DNA of 64,000 bases, taken from the NCBI GenBank assembly GCA_035450685.1, contig DAOTNF010000005.1, positions 1-64,000 on the forward strand. The letters run 5' to 3'. The notes under the pieces were generated by a model, which did no database searches, was not told the DNA's origin, and worked only from the letters and a program-made list of their open reading frames with translations. This document shows, piece after piece, positions 9,223-16,819 of the stretch; the first letter of the stretch is position 1, and the number at the start of each line of letters is the position of its first letter. The DNA comes from Syntrophosphaera sp035450685 (lineage in GTDB: Bacteria > Cloacimonadota > Cloacimonadia > Cloacimonadales > Cloacimonadaceae). The position numbers and the translations under genes were made by a program.

Positions 9223-9816
9223 CTATACTAAAGAAGATATCACCTTTACAACAAAGGAAGCCGCTTCACTTATTGCCTCTGGTGCCCCATCCTCATCATC
9301 TTCCTGGTCTGAGGAATCACTATCCAGATCATCGACATCATCATCAGAAGCAGAATCGCCGCTTTGGCTATCCTCAGCTTCCCCATCCAGATCATGAAGG
9401 TGCATGGCATGCTCTATCAATTCCTGCATCTGAGCAAGATCCAGACCATCCAAAGTGGTGCTGAGCCGGTACACTGCGCCGGATCGCATATGCAGCTTGA
9501 TGGCGGAAATATCCACTCCAAAAATGCTGTCCTCATCCATACTGCAATACTTGATGTCTTTGAATCTTGCGATGAACTGGGACGTGGAATTCCCGGCATC
9601 CTTTACACACAACGCCTCGGTGGTAAACACCATGCCGGAAGCTCCATTACCGAAGATGCTGGTATCGTTGGAATCCACGATTTGCTCTTTGGAATAACGT
9701 CCCTTGCATATCGTGGAAAGCATCTTTTTGATCCTGGGCTCATAATCTTCCACAATGGGCTCAAAACCGGTGATCTGGTGATACTTCTCGATAATCAGTT
9801 CCTTGATGTTATCCAA
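9223..9816 (-). CDS. unknown protein with PH-like core and acidic tail
   Basis: No family was recognised with certainty. The start is TTG at 9816-9814, supported by AGGAG five bases upstream; no in-frame ATG lies near. Of 197 residues, about 50-140 alternate beta strands with a GNGASGMVFTTEALCVKD-like opening and end in a helix (LDLAQMQELIEHAMHL), which resembles a bacterial PH-like domain. Residues about 143-178 are almost only Asp, Glu, Ser and Gly, and the last 20 residues could form an amphipathic helix. A terminator (9884-9910) separates it from the AAA+ gene upstream on the same strand, so it may be transcribed separately or by read-through. A role in the neighbouring cassette is only a guess. 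Confidence 0.75.
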   Translation of the reverse strand: MDNIKELIIEKYHQITGFEPIVEDYEPRIKKMLSTICKGRYSKEQIVDSNDTSIFGNGASGMVFTTEALCVKDAGNSTSQFIARFKDIKYCSMDEDSIFGVDISAIKLHMRSGAVYRLSTTLDGLDLAQMQELIEHAMHLHDLDGEAEDSQSGDSASDDDVDDLDSDSSDQEDDEDGAPEAISEAASFVVKVISSLV

Positions 9817-9883
9817 TTATTCTCCTTTTGGCGGGATTCTCAGGCCGGTTTACCGTGCCGAATCCGTCACCTGAGCGGAGTAT

Positions 9884-9910
9884 AAAAAAGCCCCTGGACA
9901 GATCAGGGGC
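9884..9910 (-). terminator. rho-independent terminator of the AAA+ cassette
   Basis: On the minus strand, GCCCCTG and CAGGGGC pair around a seven-base loop and are followed by six T. It lies 71 bases after the stop of the AAA+ gene and closes the 14.3-9.98 kb operon. Confidence 0.85.
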
Positions 9911-9980
9911 ATAAGTGATTGTTATTCTATTCTGGAACGTGTAAAGCACCCTTGACTTGCTCTAAAGAGGATGCCCTTTC

Positions 9981-11486
9981 TCACTCATAACTTGCCTTTT
10001 TGACGTCAATCAGCTCTAAGGACTTTCTCAAGTCCTTGATCTTTTCTTGAAGTGATTTAGAAATTGGTTTCGTATCCTTGATTTCTTGGATTAAATCCTC
10101 AGTGCTAACACTCTTTTTCCCAGAGAGAAACGCGCTTTCGATAGTATTCTTAACCACAGATTCAATATCCGCTCCACTAAAACCCTTGGTTTTCTCTAGT
10201 AACTGGACCACATCTATATCTGTCGACCACTTTCCACGCTTTTTCAGGTGAATCTCAAAGATGCTTTTTCTTTCGTCATCGTTTGGGAAATCTACCAGAA
10301 AGATCTCATCAAACCTTCCTTTTCTCAAGAATTCCGGAGGAAGACAAGAGATGTCGTTGGAAGTTGCAACCACAAATACTGTGTTATCCTTTTCCTGAAG
10401 CCAGGTTAGGAAGAAACCGAACAGTCTTGTGGTTACTTCATGGCTGCCACCAGCTTGCCCAATACCGGAGAATGCTTTTTCGATCTCATCAACCCAAAGC
10501 ACACACGGGCTGATAGCTTCTGCAATGCTGATTGCTCTGCGCATATTGCTTTCACTTTCTCCGACATATTTACCAAGCAACTTCCCAACATCCAGGCGGA
10601 TCAAAGGCACGCCAAAGAGTTTTGCCGTTGCCTTGGCTGTAAGGCTCTTCCCGCAGCCTGGCATGCCAACGATCATCAGCCCCTTGGGTATATCAACTCC
10701 ATACTTTACAGCTTCATTGAGTCCGTCTAAAACTTGGCTTTTCTTTCTAAGCCAATCTTTCATGCGATCAAGCCCGCCAACATCATCGATAGAGTCATCA
10801 AGTTTCAATATCTCGAGAACACCTGATTTTGCGATTATCTGCTCTTTTTCTTCAATGATCAGGCTCAGGTCTCCTGCTTCAATTGTGCCGCTGTTTTGAT
10901 AAGCCAAGTTTAAGATTTGCGTGATTTCAAACTCGGAAAACCCTTTCAAAGACCAGGTCAACTCTTCAGAGAAAGTCTCATCAATCTTGAAATCGTTTGC
11001 TTTGGCGAAGTTGATGATCAAGTCCTTGATTCCGGCTTTGGAGGGAAGTGGGGGTTCAAAGATCGTTATCAGCTTCTCCAATTCTGGCGGAATGGTCAAT
11101 ACACTGGACACGATAAATATAGTCACATTATAATCGGGATCATGTAGGTTCCTGATGGCTATTGACTTTAACAGACTGATGATTACCGGATTGGAAATAC
11201 TGCTGTGGACATCCTTCAAAACAAGAAAGTTAGTTCCCTTTGGCGATAGAGTATATAACCTTAAGAATTTATCAAGTGTTAAGCCTAAACTTCTCTTCTT
11301 CGTTTTAAAGTCAACCACACCCAACCCTTCGTTATACTCACAGACACTGATATCCTTGGACTCACTACTAAGCTGTTCTATGATCGCGTCAAAAGCATGA
11401 AAGTCAAAGGTCGGGATATAAATGATGGGCCGGAGCGCATCGATATAAGACGCAAGTTTATTCAATTGCAATTGCTCTGTCATCAT
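9981..11486 (-). CDS. Ycf46-like AAA+ ATPase of the accessory cassette
   Basis: This is a 501-residue ATPase with two AAA regions. The C-terminal module is complete: Walker A GMPGCGKS at 274-281, Walker B LWVDEIEKAF at about 328-337, sensor 1 ATSND at about 371-375, and an arginine-finger-type RKGRFDE at about 390-396. The N-terminal half (about 1-240) looks like a degenerate AAA domain with no Walker A. This two-part layout resembles the cyanobacterial/plastid Ycf46 family, whose function is little known. The ATG overlaps the stop of the upstream gene (ATGA, 11483-11486), implying translational coupling. The gene is AT-richer than the housekeeping genes. It is probably the motor of a remodelling or defence complex with the three genes upstream, which is inference. 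Confidence 0.9.
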   Translation of the reverse strand: MMTEQLQLNKLASYIDALRPIIYIPTFDFHAFDAIIEQLSSESKDISVCEYNEGLGVVDFKTKKRSLGLTLDKFLRLYTLSPKGTNFLVLKDVHSSISNPVIISLLKSIAIRNLHDPDYNVTIFIVSSVLTIPPELEKLITIFEPPLPSKAGIKDLIINFAKANDFKIDETFSEELTWSLKGFSEFEITQILNLAYQNSGTIEAGDLSLIIEEKEQIIAKSGVLEILKLDDSIDDVGGLDRMKDWLRKKSQVLDGLNEAVKYGVDIPKGLMIVGMPGCGKSLTAKATAKLFGVPLIRLDVGKLLGKYVGESESNMRRAISIAEAISPCVLWVDEIEKAFSGIGQAGGSHEVTTRLFGFFLTWLQEKDNTVFVVATSNDISCLPPEFLRKGRFDEIFLVDFPNDDERKSIFEIHLKKRGKWSTDIDVVQLLEKTKGFSGADIESVVKNTIESAFLSGKKSVSTEDLIQEIKDTKPISKSLQEKIKDLRKSLELIDVKKASYE

Positions 11487-12541
11487 ATCTCCATGTACAC
11501 AATTGGGTTATAATTGTCTGAAGACTTATATACCAACCCATCAAGAATGAGAAATTTACCGTTGGCGTCTTTGGAGGAGATGCCCTCTGACTTGTCGTTT
11601 GCACTTCGTACGCGGCAACTGCCCGGCACTGAGATTATCATTACCTTGGTGTCTTCTGTTTGCAGGTCTTTCCAATAGGATTGTGTTTCACCGGTAAAAA
11701 TATGCAGTCCAATGCTCTGCATGATCTTATCAAAAACCTCATAGTATTTGAGTGTAGCTGCATTGTGTTTGTTTGAAGTTTCCTGGGTCTGATCATAAAC
11801 AGCAGACATAATTGTATATATACTACTAATACTACTAAAAAAGCCACCTGCATCTTTTTCCTCGATTTTATTCGTAGTGATTTTATCGATTTTAGTTTTA
11901 AGATCCGGACAGATAAGCTTGATTGCCTCTTCTTTGCTTTCTATCATGAAAGTCTTATTCAAGGATTTGCTGATATCTTCATTTTTTAAAAGCATATCAC
12001 GGAGAGTAGGGGTCATTAGTATCGCATAAGTCATTAGGGGTGCGTCTCCCATGAAGTCATAGTAGAACTTGGTGTAATCGAGTTTAAACAACCTGTAGTA
12101 ATACTTGGATATTTCTTTGGCGGTTGCCTTCATAAATGCCATTTCATGTTTGTGTTCTATCACTTTTGACTTCAAACTCTCATAACCCTTATGATAGTCA
12201 ACTATGACCTTTTCTACTTTGCCACCTGTTTCTTCCCATTTTTTCAGTTCAGCTTCTCTTTCTCTCCAGTATTCCAGAGAATACAAGCTCTCCTTGATTA
12301 CATTATCATTAGTTTCAATTTTAAATATCTTGATCAACTCGACTATCACAGAATCTTTCTCTTTGATAGCCTCAACTTGCCGCAGTTCTTCATCATATCC
12401 TCTAACTTTAAGCCATTTTTGTAACAAACCATCCAGATAAAGACGCATTATGTCCTCGATGCAAAAGTTTTCCTGAAGGTCTTCGATGCAACGGACTTGC
12501 TGACCGTCAAGATTTAGATTGAATTTAATTGTTTTTGCCAT
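11483..12541 (-). CDS. unknown cytosolic protein of the AAA+ cassette
   Basis: I do not recognise this 352-residue protein. The first 50 residues contain LQENFCIEDIMRLYLDGLL followed by KWLKVRGYDEEL, a compact segment like ones I recall at the N-termini of other bacterial unknowns. The middle (about 70-150) is strongly helical and charged, and the last third is more globular and beta-rich. No membrane segment or catalytic motif is seen. The ATG at 12539-12541 lies inside the end of the upstream gene (17-base overlap), and its stop overlaps the ATPase start by four bases, so it should be made in step with both. It may be a substrate adaptor or regulator for the ATPase. Confidence 0.85.
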   Translation of the reverse strand: MAKTIKFNLNLDGQQVRCIEDLQENFCIEDIMRLYLDGLLQKWLKVRGYDEELRQVEAIKEKDSVIVELIKIFKIETNDNVIKESLYSLEYWREREAELKKWEETGGKVEKVIVDYHKGYESLKSKVIEHKHEMAFMKATAKEISKYYYRLFKLDYTKFYYDFMGDAPLMTYAILMTPTLRDMLLKNEDISKSLNKTFMIESKEEAIKLICPDLKTKIDKITTNKIEEKDAGGFFSSISSIYTIMSAVYDQTQETSNKHNAATLKYYEVFDKIMQSIGLHIFTGETQSYWKDLQTEDTKVMIISVPGSCRVRSANDKSEGISSKDANGKFLILDGLVYKSSDNYNPIVYMEI

Positions 12542-13268
12542 GTTTTTTCTCTTTATTTTTCATTTTTTTTCTGAGTGGGATGCCCAGTATTTCCCTCAAG
12601 TATTTGCCATATCCTCTATTCGAGTAAGTTAGTTTTTCCTTATAATGCCGCCACTTCCAATCTAATATTATAAGCAACAATGGTACTAATAGAAGCACAG
12701 GTAGGCATAACACTGAAATAGATCTTACGAGATTAGTATCTATTTTAAGGGTCTCAGTAACAGATTCGAACTTTTCAGGGTTAAACACCTTGCCATTGAT
12801 CAAAAGCAATAAATATAATCCCGATGCTACGATAATCTTATAATAAATGCTTGTTAATCTTGTGGTTGACGCTTCTTGCTTGACACGTTCCCAATCATGT
12901 TTAAGCAGCCAGGATATTGCTTCAGATAATTTGTCTAAGTTTTCTGCAGATATCTTCTCTTCTTGTTCCCACTCTTGCTCTTTAATCATATTTAACAGCT
13001 TTCTGTCTTCAAGATCACGAGGATTCAATCTGATCTGAAAAAAAGTCTTTGCCTCTGCAACAGTCTTGAATCCGTCCCACTTCTCATTTTTTCCAATCCT
13101 TCTTAATTCAACTGCTGCTTCCCTTAACTCTTTTCTCCATTTTTGTCGCTCTTCAGTTACATACTTTAGTTTATTGGATTTATCTTGAATTTGTTTTGAT
13201 ACGATAGCGGTTATCAGTGCTGCCAGAACACTTGAGCTTAGTATGGGCAATATCATTGAAGAATTCAT
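12525..13268 (-). CDS. multi-pass membrane protein of the AAA+ cassette
   Basis: This 247-residue protein has one hydrophobic segment at the start (about 5-24), a long charged cytosolic-looking stretch beginning ERQKWRKELREAAVEL (about 40-145), two hydrophobic segments (about 150-165 and 188-212), and a very basic tail (RKKMKNKEKKHGKN). The combination of an N-terminal anchor with an ER-x-KWRKELR segment is familiar from small membrane proteins in accessory gene clusters, but no family is named with confidence. It starts 15 bases after the glycine-zipper gene and overlaps the next gene by 17 bases. It probably anchors the cassette at the inner membrane. Confidence 0.85.
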   Translation of the reverse strand: MNSSMILPILSSSVLAALITAIVSKQIQDKSNKLKYVTEERQKWRKELREAAVELRRIGKNEKWDGFKTVAEAKTFFQIRLNPRDLEDRKLLNMIKEQEWEQEEKISAENLDKLSEAISWLLKHDWERVKQEASTTRLTSIYYKIIVASGLYLLLLINGKVFNPEKFESVTETLKIDTNLVRSISVLCLPVLLLVPLLLIILDWKWRHYKEKLTYSNRGYGKYLREILGIPLRKKMKNKEKKHGKNN

Positions 13269-13283
13269 GAAGCACCCGCCTTA

Positions 13284-14300
13284 CTAAGAAAAGAAGAAAT
13301 CTACTATTGAATCAGCGACATCAGATATGAAATCACCAACACTTGTAAGACAATCAGATACAACTTCTAACCCTTTAGTTATCACCTTCCCAACTGCTTT
13401 GCCAGCAACGTTTCCCACGAACGCACCAATTTCTGCTCCGATATATGAGCCTACGGGGCCAAAAATCGCACCAACACTCGCACCTATATTAGTGCCGATA
13501 GTCTCGCCTGTTTCAGCACAGAAATCCTCAATCATAACGCCCAATTTCGAAGTTTTCCGGTTAAAGATATAACCCAGTGCTTCAATGGGATTGATTTCTC
13601 CTGTGCCAACCTGATACACGGCTTTCGCCGTTGACATTCCTTGATCAACGATCATAGTTAGCTGACTATTTGTGACATTGTCGAGTTCTTCAGGAAGCAT
13701 TCCTTTCTCCTTTGCTATCACGGCGGCGGAAGAAACTGCTTTTACGTATTGCGCATCTTTATCATTGTTTAACGGACTATCAAAGTAGTCCCTGAGAGCA
13801 ACGATTTCCTTTTTAAAGTCAATGGTTTTAACACGCTCAACTGCTTTTGATTCCACTGGATTGATGCTTTGTAAAGTGTCAACAATATCCTGCACCATAA
13901 CTGTTTCACTAAGGTTCCCAATGTCACCGTCGGAAAGAGAAGCGTCTGCTGACAATGACGGGACATTCAATGCCCTGCCAACATCGCCCATGATTTCGTT
14001 TATATTCTGACCCGTTTTGGATGTATCAAGCCCTTGAATTTTCGAGAGTAGCCATTCTTCCCTGGTTGAGCCTTTGCTGATGCTATCCCGTAAATCATTG
14101 TAGGCATTTTCAATCCGATCCACAGTTCTGATTACCTCGTTAATGCTCGTCTGAGCTTCTTTTTTGCTACAACCGGTGTTTTGCATCATCACATTAACGA
14201 GAGTATCAGATGTGTTCTTTGGATCTGAATGGACAATCCCACTGCATGTTTCAACTATGTCAATGAATGTCTTTAACTTGCCTTCGTTTTCCTTTTTCAT
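13284..14300 (-). CDS. glycine-zipper protein, putative membrane-active component of the cassette
   Basis: No family was recognised. The first 250 of 338 residues are soluble-looking and helical. Residues about 262-310 form a long glycine zipper (GETIGTNIGASVGAIFGP, then GSYIGAEIGAFVGNVAGKAVG), a pattern that packs hydrophobic helices into membranes or oligomers and occurs in pore-forming and outer-membrane-associated proteins. The last 30 residues are hydrophobic and acidic and end in FFFS. There is no signal peptide, so it would act from the cytosol unless exported by another route. The ATG at 14298-14300 follows AAGGAG. It is the first gene after the WYL regulator and the likely effector candidate. 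Confidence 0.85.
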   Translation of the reverse strand: MKKENEGKLKTFIDIVETCSGIVHSDPKNTSDTLVNVMMQNTGCSKKEAQTSINEVIRTVDRIENAYNDLRDSISKGSTREEWLLSKIQGLDTSKTGQNINEIMGDVGRALNVPSLSADASLSDGDIGNLSETVMVQDIVDTLQSINPVESKAVERVKTIDFKKEIVALRDYFDSPLNNDKDAQYVKAVSSAAVIAKEKGMLPEELDNVTNSQLTMIVDQGMSTAKAVYQVGTGEINPIEALGYIFNRKTSKLGVMIEDFCAETGETIGTNIGASVGAIFGPVGSYIGAEIGAFVGNVAGKAVGKVITKGLEVVSDCLTSVGDFISDVADSIVDFFFS

Positions 14301-14343
14301 TTTTAACTCCTTATTGGATGTAGTTTGATCTCATATCATATGA

Positions 14344-15330
14344 TCACTTAGTAAGATAGTGCTTTGTGATTAATTCGGATTCCATCTGAATGATAGCCCT
14401 CAGCTCCCCCGGCTCCAGCACCTTCACCTTGGCCCCATAACTCAGCACAAACTTCTTCATCTCGCTCAGGGAGTTGGCAGGCATCTCCAGGATGAGTGAT
14501 TTATCCTCAAGCCGGGTGATCTTCTGTGCCGGATGCCATGTTCTTTCCGCGATGTAATCCGAGGTGGGGGGAAAGAATTGCAGCTTCACCTGAAACACCT
14601 CCCCGGTATAGATGCCAAAGCCGCTGTCAAAGTAGGTTTTGGAATCAAAATCTACCTCGTGTTGGGGTTTATCGCCAAGCTTGATCTTGTCCATCCGATT
14701 GAGGGCAAAGACGATCACCTGATCTATCTTTTTATAGTATCCGGCCAGGTAGAAATTGTGGTTGAAGTACTTGACTGCCAGAGGCGAGACTTCCTTGTGG
14801 CTGTGCCGTTGGTTCTGCACGCTATAGTAGTCAAAAGAGATCATCTTGTAATTCAGTATCGCTTTCAGTACCAGGCTCAGTTTCTCAGGCACAGAGTCTG
14901 AATCTGACAGGATACCGGTGCTGTCGCTGATCAGCGCTTTTTGGACATCGCGGTAGAACTTCAGGATGGATTTATCCAGTTTGGTTTCGATCCTGGCCAG
15001 AATGCCTTTGATGCTATCGGCAGTAACCAAACCCGATTCCTCCCACAGCTTGCTTGCCAGTGAGAGGCTGAGGATATCCTCGTAATCCAGAGTATAATCG
15101 GGAAGGCGGTAACCCTCTGTGAAATAGTAGAAAACCTGATTGCCCCTGTCCATATCCTGATCTTCATAGATAGGAAAACCACAAGACGACAGATTGGTGA
15201 TGTCCCTGGCAATAGTTTTCTTTGATACACCAAAGTAAGTTGCCAATTCACCTTTGGATATGCCGCTTAGCCGATGCTGGTTTATCAGATGCAGCATCTG
15301 CCATTGCCTGTACAAAGCTTGATTCCTCAC
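14344..15330 (-). CDS. WYL-domain transcriptional regulator
   Basis: This is a DNA-binding regulator of 328 residues. It has an N-terminal HTH of the DeoR/HTH_11 type (about 12-60, LSGISKGELATYFGVSKKTI), a WYL domain (about 145-215, with ISFDYYSVQ, HKEVSPLAVKYF and FYLAGYYKK) and a C-terminal WCX-type domain. WYL domains are ligand sensors, often of nucleotides or nucleic acids, and commonly control phage-defence loci. The start is GTG at 15330 without a strong ribosome site; an ATG 12 codons later is the alternative. A TATAAA at about 15347-15352 would give a very short leader. The palindrome ATCATATGAT (14335-14344) at its stop could be an operator for the next gene, 43 bases away. Confidence 0.93.
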   Translation of the reverse strand: MRNQALYRQWQMLHLINQHRLSGISKGELATYFGVSKKTIARDITNLSSCGFPIYEDQDMDRGNQVFYYFTEGYRLPDYTLDYEDILSLSLASKLWEESGLVTADSIKGILARIETKLDKSILKFYRDVQKALISDSTGILSDSDSVPEKLSLVLKAILNYKMISFDYYSVQNQRHSHKEVSPLAVKYFNHNFYLAGYYKKIDQVIVFALNRMDKIKLGDKPQHEVDFDSKTYFDSGFGIYTGEVFQVKLQFFPPTSDYIAERTWHPAQKITRLEDKSLILEMPANSLSEMKKFVLSYGAKVKVLEPGELRAIIQMESELITKHYLTK

Positions 15331-15429
15331 ACAATTCTCGCCATTTTATAGATTTTTCAAGATATTTTTGCCATGCCTAAACGGTCAAGGTTTTTCATCA
15401 CCATCCCTGTCCCTTACGTGTAAGCTCGA

Positions 15430-15927
15430 CTACCTGAACACCTTGTTCCACTCGGGAGAGTATTTGCCGATAAAGTAGCGCTCGAGTTTCCTGGTCGCTT
15501 CAGCCGCTTCCTCATCCATGCCTACCAGCAGGACATATATCTCCAGATCAGCGGCATGTGCGTGCATTAGCCTCCCCGACGTGTGCTTCCTGGCACTGTC
15601 TGACTCTCTGGTATAGTCAGATAATCTCTTCCTGATGCCACCATTTGAATATTCGATGGCTCTGCCGACATACATGACTTTTCCATCCAGTTCGGCTTTG
15701 TAAAGCCCGACGTAAGAGGAATATGGACTCAGGTCGATGCTGTCCAGACAGCCTGCATACTGCCACTCGCGCTCCCATTCCCTGAGTGTCCTGCCTCCGA
15801 TAGTTGGGACTTCGGTTCTGCCGGTAGAAGCATTCCTGCTGCCATTTCTCATTTGCTTGCTCTGCTGCTTCCTGCCTTCTTCGATGACTGCATTGCCGAT
15901 CTTTGCCAGTGTTTTCCAAAAGCTCAT
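15430..15927 (-). CDS. GIY-YIG nuclease-domain protein
   Basis: This is a 165-residue protein whose last 100 residues form a GIY-YIG-like domain: YVGLYKAEL (GIY position, about 70), VMYVGRA (YIG position, about 84), the catalytic-type arginine in GGIRKRLSDY, and a glutamate in KLERYFIGKYSPEWN near the end. The first 45 residues are basic and Gln/Ser-rich. GIY-YIG domains cut DNA in homing enzymes, repair proteins and some restriction systems. The ATG at 15925-15927 is 99 bases upstream of the WYL gene on the same strand, so it may belong to the cassette or be an older neighbour. Nuclease activity is not proven by these residues. Confidence 0.85.
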   Translation of the reverse strand: MSFWKTLAKIGNAVIEEGRKQQSKQMRNGSRNASTGRTEVPTIGGRTLREWEREWQYAGCLDSIDLSPYSSYVGLYKAELDGKVMYVGRAIEYSNGGIRKRLSDYTRESDSARKHTSGRLMHAHAADLEIYVLLVGMDEEAAEATRKLERYFIGKYSPEWNKVFR

Positions 15928-16513
15928 TCTGAACTCCTAAATATAACTTTTTGCATACGCATGCTCACGATAAATCACCCCCTGGACAAAACAGGGGTAT
16001 AGGCAAAAAAGAAATTTACACAACCAGCCCCGCCCCATATTCTTTCCGCCACCTGTCCTGCAAATGATCCATGATCACTCCTGATCTGCTTTCCTGGCAA
16101 GGGATTAGCTTTTTTGGGAAAGCAGTCTTCCTTCAGATATTTTACCCAAGATCATATATCGCCGAATCCCCTCTGCTTGTCAATCGATAAATTGTGCTTC
16201 TTTTGGTAGATATGCGTATGGAAATGGCTGGGATGACTCGGTGTGTTTGTCTGGGGTGGTTTGTTTTGGGGTCGGGTAGTTGTTTTTAAAAGACTGGATC
16301 CCGGCTCAAGCCACCCCACCAAACCGCTACGCGCTTTGGCGGTGACCCCGATGGCCGTGATGAAAGCGAATTGGTATCGATTCCTCCAAAAGTTTTCAGC
16401 GGGGTCTATATTTTCTTGCGGCACAGTCGGCGCAGGTAAGTCCGGGGCGGAGGGAATTTTCCCTTGACAGGATGGGGGCGCAAAAATCTTTTGAACAAAC
16501 AATAGCGAAAAAT
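15928..16513. other. gap before the tRNA cluster with a long-form R1 repeat
   Basis: A CCCCTG/CAGGGG inverted repeat at about 15979-15997 shares its loop sequence with the cassette terminator at 9890 but has no T-run. An R1 hairpin in minus orientation starts at about 16270 and has an enlarged loop (to about 16362) holding its own GC-rich hairpin. TTGACA at 16464-16469 may belong to a tRNA promoter, but the -10 is unclear. No gene is supported. Confidence 0.6.
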
Positions 16514-16588
16514 GGTCCAGTAACTCAGCGGTAGAGTATCTGCCTTTTAAGCAGAGAGTCGTTGGTTCGATTCCAACCTGGATCACCA
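16514..16588 (+). tRNA. tRNA-Lys (anticodon TTT)
   Basis: The acceptor stem GGTCCAG pairs with CTGGATC (one wobble), the anticodon stem TCTGC/GCAGA encloses loop CTTTTAA with anticodon TTT, and the T arm GTTGG-TTCGATT-CCAAC is intact. The 3' CCA (16586-16588) is encoded. Confidence 0.97.
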
Positions 16589-16594
16589 GTTTGC

Positions 16595-16669
16595 GACCCC
16601 TTCGTCTATTGGTTAGGACTCAAGATTTTCATTCTTGCAAGAGGGGTTCAATTCCCCTAGGGGTCGCCA
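16595..16669 (+). tRNA. tRNA-Glu (anticodon TTC)
   Basis: The acceptor GACCCCT pairs with AGGGGTC. The anticodon stem CAAGA/TCTTG encloses loop TTTTCAT (anticodon TTC), and the T arm is GGGG-TTCAATT-CCCC. G73 and CCA are encoded. Confidence 0.95.
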
Positions 16670-16701
16670 ATTTATAGGGTAAAAATAAGGAAACAATTTG
16701 T

Positions 16702-16777
16702 GTCCCGTTCGTCTAGTGGCCTAGGACTCGTGATTCTCAGTCACGCAACAGGGGTTCGATTCCCCTACGGGATGCCA
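16702..16777 (+). tRNA. tRNA-Glu (anticodon CTC)
   Basis: The acceptor GTCCCGT pairs with ACGGGAT (G-U at the first pair). The anticodon stem CGTGA/TCACG encloses loop TTCTCAG with anticodon CTC, and the T arm is GGGG-TTCGATT-CCCC, followed by GCCA. It lies 32 bases after the first tRNA-Glu, probably in one transcript. Confidence 0.95.
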
Positions 16778-16819
16778 TTTTTTTTGGGGTGAGATTTTAC
16801 CAAGAGGCGAGGATTCGGG

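Noticed and set aside
15928..16513. tRNA-associated attachment site for the accessory cassette
   Set aside because: No integrase and no direct repeat of a tRNA 3' end was found at the other side of the cassette.
16152..16586. Minus-strand ORF beginning MIQVGIEPTTLCLKG
   Set aside because: Its start is the antisense of tRNA-Lys, a well-known false protein; the rest crosses an R1 repeat.
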